A DNA stretch of 64,000 nucleotides. Origin: Homarus americanus (lineage: Eukaryota; Arthropoda; Malacostraca; Decapoda; Nephropidae). The notes beneath the pieces were generated by a model. The model was not told the DNA's origin. It was given only the letters and a program-made list of their open reading frames with translations, and searched no databases. Position 1 is the first letter of the stretch. Each line of letters begins with the position of its first letter. The stretch is from positions 11,727,642-11,791,641 of the forward strand of contig NW_024737068.1 in assembly GCF_018991925.1 (NCBI RefSeq), read 5' to 3'. This document shows positions 24,401 through 33,629 of the stretch, piece by piece. The position numbers and the translations under genes were made by a program.

Positions 24401-27400
24401 ACAGACCTCTCACCTTTTTCATATCGTTTTAATACATCTAGTTTCTTGGCTTAGCTTATACACTTTCTATTAGCTTTTGAAACAACACTACCATCACTTG
24501 CTCTCTTGCTCGTGTTGAATAGGGATGCAAAAATGCTATAAGAAACCTGAGAACTTTTTTCTCCTTTTCCTGTTCAGATGCGTGAAAACAAAGTGCCCGC
24601 CAGCTGTGATTGTTTATACTAGTGATGCTGTCGTCACCACTAACAAGCACGGCAGCCTCCGTGCGCAAGGCTTGTTTTCTTTTTAATATCGGGATTTAGT
24701 TATTATTTATACGAAAATGTAATATATTTTGTCGTAAATACGAAGAAAATAATGGTGTAAATTGAATTGGGTCCTAAATTAACCATGGTCTTAGATATGA
24801 ATCTTCGTTAGTTGAACCGTCGTTATCGGAGGCTTTACTGTACAATGACACTGCTTTTAGCAGTATTACTTTGATACAACATGATAAAATGGACAAACAA
24901 TGAAAATGAAACAAACAAAAGTAGGTATACTTACATTCAGGAAGCTTCCCTGTGGCCGAGCGTGTGTCGTGACATGCAAATAGTCACACTGAAACCTGAT
25001 AACCCGCGCCCTAGATGGACGTTCCGGAACGTCAACTGGGGCATAGGGGTTAAACAGCATTAATTTTTGTTTTTGTCTTACCACTAAAAATAATTAATTA
25101 ATTTTAGGACAAAATTAACCCGTTCAGTGACTAGTGATTGAAGATATGCAGCAGCCATTCTAACAAGGCACAAAACATAGTTAGCATACTCTTGTACAGG
25201 GTAATAACTTTTTATTTTCCAGCAGACTACTGTATTCTTGAAAATACCAAAAATTGCATAGCTTCATTGCTATAAATATCAATGTATATCACCAGTTCAT
25301 AAAATTTCATTCATCATAGTCGCCTCTCATTGAAATGGTATACCTTAACATTTCTAGAGACGAGGTGGCCGAGAAGCAGCAGAAGCAATGGAGGTTGGAG
25401 GAGGTGAGGGAGGCGATGCAGGAGAGGAAGACATTGTTGTGGATGATCAACCATTACCCCCAGCACAGGTGGCTCCTTCTACATCTGTACGCAATGATTC
25501 ATCAGCATTTTCTGGGACAGAGAAGCTGTTTTCCCTTGAGCAAGCTATACTAACCAGTATAGACAGATGCCGTAAGTTGTGTAGCTGTTAGGACATTTAA
25601 GTGATTGATGCGTAACATTAACTTAGACAGAAATCCCAACATTTTGTGCAGTTCTAATCTGAGAGTACAGTATTGACATTAGCTGTGTATCCTCATACAC
25701 CACAATTTTTCTGGTTAGGTGCCCTCTGCAGAGCATTTCTCATTACTGTACTGCATATGCCCAGAATGGGAAGTTTTATCCATCATGCCTTTCCCCAAAA
25801 GGCAGCTGGGGGCTGATCCTATTATAACCCATCCTTCTCCATCACATTCATCAACCTCTTAATATAAAGAGGAGATTAGATGTAAAGGTTGCCCTCATCT
25901 AATTGGTACACACCTATAACCAGCTTTGGGCTGCCATCTTGTCAAATTTCAGGACTAGCCCAACATTCACATTTAGTTTCCAGGTAACCAGTACACAGAC
26001 AACTCTTATCTCAAAATTATTCCTTACTGCTATCAAACTAAGTGTCTGCTCCATACTGTAACAGTTTAAGGGTAGTTGGTGGTGATTACTGCTGTTCTAA
26101 GTACAAAGTAAACCCATTTCTTCTGGGATCCTCTGGACCTGACCAGTGCCTGGTCCATAGAAATTTCTCAACTACAGGTCAGCTCATGTCTGGTGAAAAA
26201 AGTACCTCTACTTTACAGATACATTGAACCTTTCCAATTCAACAACCCAAAGGGTTTGAATTATCCAAAGTGTCTGAATTTTGACAGCAAACTTCGATAT
26301 TTTATCAAAATGGTGGGCTTTTATGAGCAACTCAGTGGGGTAATTTGAACAGTAAAAAAAAGCAGGACCAATTGACATCAAGCCTGTCCAGGACTTTCAG
26401 CTTGTCTATAGTGGACATGCTCTCATATTTCCTTTGTGGCTTCCGATGTTTACTTCTGGAGTAGCTGCTTGAATAGAAAATACATAAAACAAAAATTATT
26501 TAAATGGAAAAAATAGCAGTGCATTCCTCATTTAAAAATAAATCTATACTGTACACTATTGGTAACCATTGTGTTCTGTTCCATCTTAAACACATATGTT
26601 CTGGCACATTGGAGCTTATACATAAGGTGAACATTATTAATCAGTCAAGTATAATTTATTGATTAAAATATATTACAGTAGCAATATATTATTTAAATTA
26701 GCATTTTCAATACAAACTCGCCAGGTATTAAGATAATGGAAAATATACTGTATATAGTAGCCTCTGATTATTTTGTGAGATAGGGACTGAGAACATTTGT
26801 GAAGTAAATATTTGCAATACAGGTACAGGTACTTGTATAAAAATTTGATGATGTAATTCAGTACAAAATGAGGGATTAGGGACCAGATGCCCCAAAATTT
26901 CACCATACAATACTTTAAAGGAACTAACACAAGCAAGAAATGTACAGTATGGTCTTCATTTATGCGGTCAATTGAACCCGTGGAGGTACGCGTAAACGAA
27001 ATAACAGAACATATGGGGTTAATTGAAATAGAGACTGGGCTTACCCCAAAACTACACTTTTTCCGACACAATACGTACGTTGTAGTAAAAATAACATCTT
27101 AATTTTATGATGGTATGCACACACAATTAATATTTAAGAGAAATATCAATAATATTAGGATTTTTAACACTTACGTTAGTAGAAAAGATGGCTGGGCACA
27201 CGGGGATGGGGGGTTGGTTCCGAGGCAGAGGGCAGATTATTGGCCCTCACCTGTATCACTTGTATCAATTGTATCACTATCCACCACAGAGGCTTGCATG
27301 GCCTCTTTGTCAAACCCCTCAAGGTCCATATCCTCACTATCACTGACTTGGGCCGGCTGTGGTGGGTGGCGGGTGAAGAACTCGGTAATGTTTTGTTGAC

Positions 27401-30400
27401 TGGGTGACCTTGTGCGCACCCTGCCCATGCCGCTTCCCACGTGAATGATGGAATGAACTGTGTAAATAAAAATTGTCGGTCTGACAAGGTGCTGCGTAAA
27501 TGACCAAACGCGTAAACCAAATCCTTGTAAATCGAGACTATACTGTACAGTGTTCTGGTACACCATGGAAAAATAAAGAGAACTGGAAAAAAGGAAAATT
27601 GCAAAAACAAAAACATCTCAGTCTGCTGCCTCCAACTAACCCAGTTTCCCACAAATTTGGCAATAAAACTGAATGACAGGTGTGCAAACTAACTAGGAAA
27701 TTTGTCTATAATAGATAAATGCTTTTATACCTCCTGAAAAAGACCCTAAAAATATGAAGGAATAAGTTTTTTTTTAATATTACCGGTATTTTAAGAAAAA
27801 TTTACATCCCAAACATATACCCAGTGTGTTGTAGCTTGTGACCATACTGAATGATGCTGTGACTGCAGCTGGGAAGTGTACAGTATTAGTACAGCAGTTG
27901 ATTTAAAATGTTTTCAGGCTGGCTTTTCTCATTAGGTAAATAATAAATAAATAAAAAATCTCATACGTATCTGAAAGATGGTCTCAATGAAAATTCAAAT
28001 TGTGCTCATCAGATGCAACCCAGGAATCAGCTGGGTCACCCCCTCACCTAAAGTACCAACTACAGAATGTATATACAAGTATCCCTCGTTTAATGATTAT
28101 TCAATTTAGCGACAAAATTTTTTAACCCCCTTGTCCAACAATGGTTTTAAGATTGATAATTGCATCCTCAAATTTTGCGTTTTCTCGTCTGAAATAATTT
28201 ACCCTTCTACTTAAATCATTGTTAAGAACCATATTGAACAGATTTAATATGAGAGAATGCAAAACTTATCAGAGTACTTTACTCCAAGGAAAAAAGTCAA
28301 TTTTCAATGTAGTGCTCATTGAATAAAAAAAAATTATGCCTTCAAGAGTAAACTAATTTATTTTGTTAATAAACTTTAATTCCATTTGCAGAAAGTGACG
28401 AAATGAAGAGAAAAATGTACAGCAGTATTTTGATTGTTGGAGGAGGAGCAAAATTTAAGAGTATTGGGAAATGGCTACAAAGCAGACTGGCATTACAGAT
28501 TCCTGTTGCATATCGTCCAGGTAATAATAAGTGTGCATATTTATGTACTAATTATGTGTGGTTGTATTCTTGTTTTATTTCAGAATTTTTTCTGTGTAGA
28601 TCTGGTTAATTCTCCAAAATTTTAATTCTCTAAAGTTGTAATGTACAGTTACAGTATATACAGTAGAAGTCCAAAAGTCCGGACTGCTTGGGGATTGGGT
28701 CGGTCCGGATTTTCGGATTTTCCGGATTCTCAGGCAGTACTCAGGAAGTATTATGGAACATTTAGTATCATCTGGTATAGTACAATAGCATGGTGGTAAT
28801 AAGTACATCTCATAATGTTACCACGGTTATCACTTCAATATTTATTTATTTTATTATTTATTATACTGAGTATAGTGGCCGCACTCTACATGTTCATGCA
28901 TTACATCATATGAGGCCCTCTGCATCGTAAGGGTAACTCAGACCACCCAGGCAAAACCTGTTTTTTGTTGGAAACCACTATTTTCGGTCTAGTGGATAAG
29001 ATCTCCTTACTAGACTGTAAATAAGGTTGAAGGCCCTTTGAAAATAGGGAGTAACATCGATTTGTGGCAGACAGGAAACTATGGGCTTGGCTTTTGCATC
29101 ATCAGGTGCTCTCGTCCCATCAATGAGAGAGTGAGAGGAACGGGTGGCCAATCACAGTGGCCAGCCCGCAGCCTCCTCCTCCGCCTGGCCAATCACAGTG
29201 AGCATCTACTATCTATGTCACGGCCCCTCCAGCCAATGAGCGCGGAATCCCTCTCTCCCTCTTCCTCACTTCTCTTTTGTTGTGGTGGGATCTATACTCT
29301 GATATCGATTAAAGTAAAAAAACCATAAGCGGGTGGGAGTTTTGCTGCTTCAAGTTAACATTGCAACAACCCAGTACATTAGTTCATGACACTCTACCTA
29401 CCATCTGCAAGTACAGTCCTTTAGCTTCAAAATGCATAAAAATTAATGCTGTATCTCAAAAAACAACAAAGTTATACTTGTTAGAAGTTGGAAAACTTAA
29501 AATGCGGTTTTCTCGGTTTCAATTTTTGGCACGAGTAACCCTTACGATGCGGGGGGCCTCATATACTCTATTTGAGGCACTCCACATCAGAAGTGGGTGA
29601 AGCGACACCCCGGCCAAAATGCACTTTTTTATGGGTATCACTATTTTCACTTTTCCTCTACATGTTGGCATTGGATGTAACCCTCTAGCTAGAATAGAAC
29701 TATGGTAGAAATTGCTTCAAAAATAAGGTGTGATTTCGCCTCAGGCCTGCTGCTACGTATCTGGCTGTGCACTCAGTGCAAGAAAGTAGCAACATCCTGT
29801 TCAGAGCGAGAGGAGCGCAAGCCAATGACAGCGTGCCTCCCTCGGACCATACCCCCCGAGGCAGCCAATCACAATGGATTTCCCCTTGCTACATCACAGC
29901 TCTTTGGCCAATCTGCGTGCCCAGATGCTGCCTCCTCCTTAGTTTTGGCGCATATTTTAGCATCAGGATGTTCAGGGAACATTCTACTGCTATTTTTGAT
30001 AACTTTTCGGTGTAACATTGACGTTATTCGTGTTCCACGGGTGTGAGAAGTGCTGTGCAATATCTGCCCGATATTAAAGCAAGACTCGAGTGAGGCCAGG
30101 CCTTTTGGTGTGGGTTCAGGAGCCCATTATTCCTGAGCGTTTGTTTGACGCCAGTGCTCACATGGACACCCCAGTAATGCTTGACGATAGTGATTTTGGT
30201 GGTGAATTTAGTGTTGATTATGTTGATACAAGTGCTACTGGCGATGGTGCAGGTGATGTGCATAAGAATGATGGTGATGGGCTACTTGGTGATGTTGGGG
30301 AGCCTAGTGTTGGTGGTAGTGATGGTGGTGGAGCACCACGTAATGCAGATTGCAGGGGTCGGGAGCGTACCCCCCAAGGGCCTATAGAAAAAAAGGCAGG

Positions 30401-32946
30401 ATGAGAGAGCGTCGGGTTGACGAGTGGGCAAAGGAGGTTGCCAAGCGTAAACTGAATTTGGGTGAGGAGTTTGTAAGTTACAACACCAATAAAGTCGTCA
30501 AGGTAAGGCAGGTCAGCATCACAACAAGAACATACAGACTGTGAGGAGGTAGAAGTGGACAGTGACGAGACATGCATTGACCTTGATAGTGATGAAAGTG
30601 AGCCTGACCCAACGAATGCTAGTGAAAGTGAGCCAATACCTCAGTCTTATGATGAAACTGAACTGTTGCTGGCATCAATAATCAATGATTTAGTTGATGA
30701 AAAATCTGTGTGACAATTTTTAGAGAGGGCAGAGAAAGACTTTGATCAGTACATGATTGATTATGACGAGGCCATTAAAGTTATACGCACTCCTCAGGAT
30801 TTACGTAACTTCAAGTTGCTATGATCTTCAGGGATAATAAAATGAAGGAACTAAACAAAGTAAGATTGTAATATTATTGTCATAATACTGTTTTTACCCA
30901 AGATTATGCAAACTTTCTCCGCTTTTGTATTCTTATGTTAATTACATTGAGGGGGGAGGTTAATGGTGGGGGGGATGAGTGTAGTGGTGTTTCCTTATTA
31001 TTACACAATATTATACTTAACAATATTATAAATTTTTGGCTAATAACAGGGACAGAAAGATAAATACTGATAGGCAAATGAGTTTTTTATTATTTCATTT
31101 ATGGGGGGGTAAGAATAGTGCTGTTTTTTGGTGATCATTAACTTGTTTTACAGTATTAGCCCACAATAATAAGAAAATTTTGCCGAAAAACGCAATTATT
31201 GTTGGTTTGAAGATCAAACAACTGTACATCACGGGTAGTTATTATCATTCAACTCGTGATAAAATAATAACTATTCACAGCACTAACTTTCAGTTTTCCC
31301 AGATCGTTAGGAGGGGGATTGAGCTGCACGATAAAAAAAATGAACCCTCTAGTTGTTTGAACTTCAAAAACTTTAAACGCGTTTTTCTCAGCTTTTTTAA
31401 TTTGGCGCTTCACCCCCTTCTGATGCGGAACGCCTCATTTCTCATTAGCTGAGTATTGCTTGTTTTGCATTCCATTTTTCGATTCTTTAGTATTTTATTG
31501 ACCAAAGATCAATGACATTATACAATGCCACTATTAGAAGAAATTTTATATGCCCCTCCACCCTATCCACTTGATCCACTCTCCCTCACTGCCACTGGTG
31601 GGGGAACAGCTAAGCATTTTTCAATATAATTAAGTTTCTATAATTATTTTACTCTTTTTGACTATCACAATTTATTCTTTGGGCCATATTTCATAGTTGT
31701 ACAGTATAGGCAACTCATTAGGGCATGTTTGTGTCCTCCAAGAGGTCAGAGCTGTAGGGCATGTGTGTGTGTGTCCCCCAGGAGGTCAGGGCTGTAAAGC
31801 ATGTTTGTGTGTCCCCCCCAGGAGCTCAGGGCTGTTGGGCGTCTGTGTGTCCCCCAGGAGATCAGGGCTGTAGGGCATGTGTGTGTGTCCCCCAGGAGGT
31901 CAGGGCTGTAGGGCATGTGTGTGTGTCCCCCAGGAGGTCAGGGCTGTAGGGCATGTTTGTGTTCCCCAGGAGGTCAGGGCTGTCGGGTATGTGTGTGTGT
32001 TCCCCAGGAGGTTAAGGGCTGTAGGGAGATGTGTGTGTATGTGTCCCCCAGGAGGTCAGGGCTGTAGGGTATGTTTGTGCTCCCCAGAGGTCAGGCTGTA
32101 GGGCATGGTATGTGTGTCCACCCAGGAGGTCAGGGCTGTAAGGCATGTTTGTGTGTGTCCCCAGGATGTCGGGGCTGTAATGCATGATTGTGTGTGTCCC
32201 CAGAAGGTCTGGGCTGTAGGGGCATGTGTGTGTGTGTGTGTGAGTGTCGCAGGAGGACGGCTGTATGGCCTGTGTATGGCCATCAGGAGGTTAGGGCTGT
32301 AGGGCATGTGTGTGTGTGTGTGTGTATGTCCCCCAGGAGGTTAGGGCTGTAGGGCATGTGTGTGTGTGTCCCCCAGGAGGTCATGGCTGTACGGCGTGTA
32401 TGTGTCTCCCCAGGAAGTCAAGGCTGTAGGGCATGTTGGTGTTCCCCATGAGGTCAAGGGCTGTAGGGCATGTGTGTGTGTGTCCCCCAGGAGGTCATGG
32501 CTGTATACTGCATGTGTATGTGTATGTCCCCCCCAGGAAGTCAGGGCATCCCTAGTCTAGTGTTACAACATTCTGGATTTAAGTGTCCAGTAATGTGAAA
32601 TACTGTACAGGAGTGCTAATGTACACGTATCAATTAAAATAGTGTAGGGAACCACTTATATGATAACGAGTCTCTATACTCTGACACACCAAGTTAATTT
32701 AATGAGAATGTAATACCAAAACTTTATCATATCGAAAAATTTTAAGAATTTCAAATAAAAAAAAATTCCTCAGAACAAATAGAGATCATCACACGTGCCA
32801 AGGATATGGACCCATGTATGACAGCTTGGAAGGGGGCAGCACTGATGACCTGTCTAGAAGGAAGTAATGAACTATGGATACAGCAGTCAGAGTGGAACAA
32901 GCATGGAGTTAAGATTTTGAGGGAAAAATGTCCATTTATATGGTAA
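12326..32946 (+). CDS. ACTR8: Actin-related protein 8, C-terminal half (six exons)
   Basis: ACTR8/Arp8 is a nuclear actin-fold protein of the INO80 chromatin-remodelling complex. It helps bind nucleosomes and linker DNA, and acts in the nucleus. Six + exons (12326-12442, 15867-16016, 19165-19386, 25358-25571, 28392-28520, 32774-32946) join in phase (1005 nt, 334 residues plus TAA). Landmarks in order are: DVGDQKTSVSCVED (actin-fold phosphate-2 loop region), GGCDVTQVFYWLL, MGDELIVAALSLFYP, GDPDDPFDENYL, a low-complexity acidic insert, FSLEQAILTSID, KMYSSILIVGGG, ITRAKDMDP, AWKGAALMTCL, ELWIQQSEWNKHG and a terminal REKCPFIW. The order and spacing match animal ACTR8 from about residue 280 of ~620. 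The N-terminal half is not seen and should lie upstream in exons outside the window. All junctions are GT-AG. Introns of 2.8-6.0 kb are loaded with transposon relics but leave the frame intact. Confidence 0.93.
12443..15866. other. ACTR8 intron, no further gene
   Basis: A 3.4-kb AT-rich intron between two GT-AG-bounded exons. It holds scattered short CCTAA motifs (~13405, ~13500) but no identifiable element with clear ends, and no supported coding or RNA gene. Confidence 0.6.
15867..16016 (+). CDS. ACTR8: ACTR8 exon
   Basis: Fifty residues beginning LRLDYGGCDVTQVFYW and ending KHEFCHVNL, phase 0 to 0. The acceptor is CTGCAG and the donor CTG|GTAAGA. LDYGG-D-FYWL is the conserved Arp8/actin segment where the nucleotide-binding fold continues. 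A longer open frame (15786-16292) includes this exon, but its ends are intron read-through. Confidence 0.93.
16720..17640 (-). mobile_element. pogo/Tigger-like transposon relic
   Basis: The minus strand reads KVTLTMEVKVDVIKRFE, a stop, then GETPSVIGKVLVIS (17295 down to ~17190). This is the helix-turn-helix start of pogo/Tigger (CENP-B-like) transposases. The stop sits between the two helices. The right end (~17600-17640) reads AACTCGGGGACCCACTG, typical of a terminal repeat of this group. The left end is not clear. It lies inside an ACTR8 intron and is non-functional. Confidence 0.65.
17850..18185 (-). mobile_element. Second pogo/Tigger-like relic (N-terminus only)
   Basis: The minus strand from 18120 reads MSSNKHQSD, then KRKRKVLITMGE, the usual N-terminus of Tigger-like transposases, then switches directly into sequence resembling the terminal-repeat region. 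This suggests an internal deletion that removed the DNA-binding and catalytic domains. Confidence 0.55.
19165..19386 (+). CDS. ACTR8: ACTR8 exon
   Basis: Seventy-four residues from NECGAQEKTFSV to ENYLRETS, phase 0 to 0. The acceptor is TTTCAG and the donor AGT|GTAAGT. It contains MGDELIVAALSLFYP and the GDPDDPFDENYL motif that is diagnostic for Arp8. A pogo-like element begins only 27 bp past the donor (19413). Confidence 0.93.
19413..20225. mobile_element. Non-autonomous TIR element in ACTR8 intron
   Basis: Starts CAGTAGATTCCCATTTATC and ends with the inverse of CAGTAGAATCCCAGTTATCC, about 20 bp with a few mismatches. CAGT-starting ends of this form belong to the pogo/Tigger group. The left end follows a TA, while the right end lacks one. 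No transposase frame was found. The element starts 27 bp from the exon donor. Confidence 0.7.
19848..19932. repeat. 29-bp tandem repeat, three copies
   Basis: Three copies of a unit containing CCTCACACTGTCATTGGTCAG. Each copy carries ATTGG, an inverted CCAAT box. Confidence 0.85.
20226..21240. other. ACTR8 intron, no further gene
   Basis: Intronic sequence with several A-rich and T-rich runs (20890-21120) and a GC-richer stretch at 20650-20780. A CAGGGCCGGCGCAAGGG motif at about 21244, just past the right edge, resembles a hAT-type terminus, but no partner end was found. Confidence 0.4.
21953..22065. repeat. Diverged copy of the foldback family at 56056-56203
   Basis: GAGCACCTTAGCTTTC, TTTATTCAAGACATC, GTTTCCCTTTTCC and TTTTATCAAGAT occur here in the order found in the 56-kb foldback. 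The flanking block that includes CCATTGTGGATCC is also shared (inverted) with 56026-56055. The arms here are shorter and imperfect. Confidence 0.7.
22701..24840 (-). mobile_element. Deleted pogo/Tigger-type transposon, 2.14 kb
   Basis: The ends CAGTAAAGCCTCGAATAACG (22701) and its near-inverse (ending 24840) form ~24-bp terminal inverted repeats, each flanked by TA, as expected for the Tc1/pogo superfamily. On the minus strand near 24460-24400 a frame reads AKKLDVLKRYEKGERSVDI, the CENP-B/pogo helix-turn-helix. It is followed, after a frameshift and with no catalytic core between, by EQAMNIFSEMDPLTEQ, which resembles the C-terminal region of such transposases. The internal 22.9-24.0 kb holds about three copies of a 350-400-bp unit. 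It is non-autonomous. Confidence 0.85.
22917..24000. repeat. 350-400-bp tandem units inside the pogo-like element
   Basis: The anchor AGAAAATAAGACCCTGGTTG recurs near 23040, 23440 and 23795. The surrounding blocks (GTATGTTTTAAGTAATGTTA, GAACACTAGAAGTAGC, TATTTGATTGAATTAAT, ATTAAAACACACAAGAG) keep the same order. The copies differ by small indels. Confidence 0.8.
25358..25571 (+). CDS. ACTR8: ACTR8 exon with acidic low-complexity insert
   Basis: The exon starts after TTCTAG and ends before GTAAGT (phase 0 to 1). It begins RRGGREAAEAMEVGGG, then an acidic stretch (GEEDIVVDD) and a Pro/Ser linker, and ends FSLEQAILTSIDRC, which matches the Arp8 segment before the KMYSS block. The poorly conserved first ~55 residues correspond to the Arp8-specific insertion that varies widely between animals. 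A second frame is also open across the exon, but only this one joins in phase to conserved sequence. A small extra exon in the preceding 6-kb intron cannot be excluded. Confidence 0.85.
25572..26944. other. ACTR8 intron, no further gene
   Basis: Intron sequence without named elements. Short open frames at 26042-26227 and on the minus strand at 26673-27071 have no recognisable motifs. Confidence 0.45.
26945..27545 (-). mobile_element. Non-autonomous pogo/Tigger-type element with TA duplication
   Basis: The left end CAGTATGGTCTTCATTTA and the right end (inverse CAGTATAGTCTCGATTTA) are terminal inverted repeats flanked by TA on both sides. On the minus strand the interior keeps the transposase C-terminal tail: SPSQQNITEFFTRHPPQP followed by an acidic SDSEDMDLEGFD end, a layout common at the end of Tigger-like transposases. 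The HTH and DDE core are absent. 601 bp. Confidence 0.8.
28392..28520 (+). CDS. ACTR8: ACTR8 exon
   Basis: Phase 1 to 1, 129 nt. It reads SDEMKRKMYSSILIVGGG, then a Lys-rich helix, and ends in AYRP. The acceptor is TTGCAG and the donor CAG|GTAATA. MYSSILIVGGG is the actin-fold phosphate/adenosine-loop block conserved in Arp8. Confidence 0.93.
28656..28735. mobile_element. Terminal fragment of a CAGTAGAAGTCC-type element
   Basis: TACAGTAGAAGTCC followed by imperfect inverted GTCCGGA/TCCGGAT blocks resembles the terminal repeat of another pogo-type family, here reduced to about 80 bp. Confidence 0.4.
28912..29560. mobile_element. MITE with 28-bp TIRs and 4-bp duplication
   Basis: Starts GAGGCCCTCTGCATCG and ends with the inverse of GAGGCCCCCCGCATCG. 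The similarity runs about 28 bp. ATAT flanks both ends. The interior holds several CCAAT boxes (CCAATCACAGTGG, CCAATCACAGTGAG, CCAATGAGCGC) and no transposase. It is 649 bp. It shares terminal design and body with the next element, so both belong to one family. Confidence 0.8.
29574..31436 (+). mobile_element. Larger relative with transposase remnants, 4-bp duplication
   Basis: The TIRs GAGGCACTCCACATCAGAAG and (inverse) GAGGCGTTCCGCATCAG are flanked by ATTT on both sides; 1863 bp. A CCAAT-box cluster at 29820-29910 precedes a + frame from about 30161 with a highly acidic Asp/Gly-rich N-terminus, a break, then RRVDEWAKEVAKRKLNLGE and FVSYNTNKVVK (30400-30500). That region resembles the N-terminal Lys-rich block of arthropod transposase-like proteins. 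A later acidic segment with EPDPTNASESEPIP stops at 30710. The catalytic core is missing. The 4-bp duplication and GAGG end suggest a Sola2-like group, but this assignment rests on memory. Confidence 0.75.
31727..32560 (+). repeat. GT-rich minisatellite in the last ACTR8 intron
   Basis: About 18 copies of a 40-60-bp unit with the core CCCCCAGGAGGTCAGGGCTG, then TAGGGCATGTGTGTG. The units differ mainly in (GT)n length. Open frames on both strands across it follow from the repeat and are not genes. Confidence 0.9.
32774..32946 (+). CDS. ACTR8: ACTR8 terminal exon
   Basis: After CCTCAG the exon encodes EQIEIITRAKDMDP, then TAWKGAALMTCL, then ELWIQQSEWNKHG, and ends REKCPFIW followed by TAA at 32944-32946. 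The last residue is Trp, as is usual for animal ACTR8, which supports this as the true C-terminus. The preceding intron ends just after a GT-rich minisatellite. Confidence 0.93.
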
Positions 32947-32979
32947 ATTACATGCATACCAGTCTGTATAACATTCTGT

Positions 32980-32985
32980 AATAAA
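32980..32985 (+). terminator. Polyadenylation signal of ACTR8
   Basis: AATAAA lies 34 nt after the ACTR8 stop, with a T/GT-rich stretch at about 33000-33020. It would give a very short 3' UTR. Confidence 0.7.
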
Positions 32986-32986
32986 A

Positions 32987-33625
32987 GATAAACAACATTC
33001 TTGATTAAATGTTTTCTTCTTTATCCCCATACTGTATTGTCCTTGTTTTATGAAGAAAAAAATCCAACAATTTCAATAAGTTAAAGTTGAAGAGTCCCAG
33101 GAGTATACTATAACTGTATCAAACAAAATTACATACCTGTTTAGGCTGTGTGGAGACACAGAGGGAGTTTGAGAAGTGCTGTAAAGTATCTGGAACTTCA
33201 TCTCCCTGCAGCAATGGGGCCATTCAAAAATTATATAATGCAGAGGGGGTGGGGGGGTATCAAGTCAGGTGTTACAGAGGGGTGGGGGTGTCAGAAGAAG
33301 TCACAGTAAAAAATAAAATAAAGCCTAAATAACACAGATGTAATCTTTGAAAGTCTTTAATACTAAAAGTGTATTAAGAATTACAAAGAAAATATATGTA
33401 CAGTAGTACTAAGGTCTTTCTATACCTTGTAAAATGCACGCATATTCTATTCTTTTCAAATAAAGGTGAAACCAAGTAATGCAACTTTAAGAATGAAAGC
33501 AAATATATTTTATGTAATAAATTCCTGATATATTGTTTGCATGTCAAAAAAACAATATATTTCTGAATACTCAGTTCTCAGTGTAAATATTTAAGTGTCG
33601 AGGGGTGGTTCATGTGCGTTGTCCC
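32987..33625. other. Downstream of ACTR8, no recognisable gene
   Basis: AT-rich, with a G-rich 60-bp stretch at 33240-33300. Nothing else is supported. Confidence 0.4.
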
Positions 33626-33629
33626 AGAT

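Noticed and set aside
25335..25553. Alternative frame through the fourth ACTR8 exon (Gln/Glu-rich, coiled-coil-like)
   Set aside because: Only the other frame runs into the conserved FSLEQAILTSID block and joins in phase to the next exon.
31727..32560. CRISPR-like spaced repeats
   Set aside because: Units are contiguous minisatellite copies with variable (GT)n, not constant repeats with unique spacers, and the DNA is eukaryotic.
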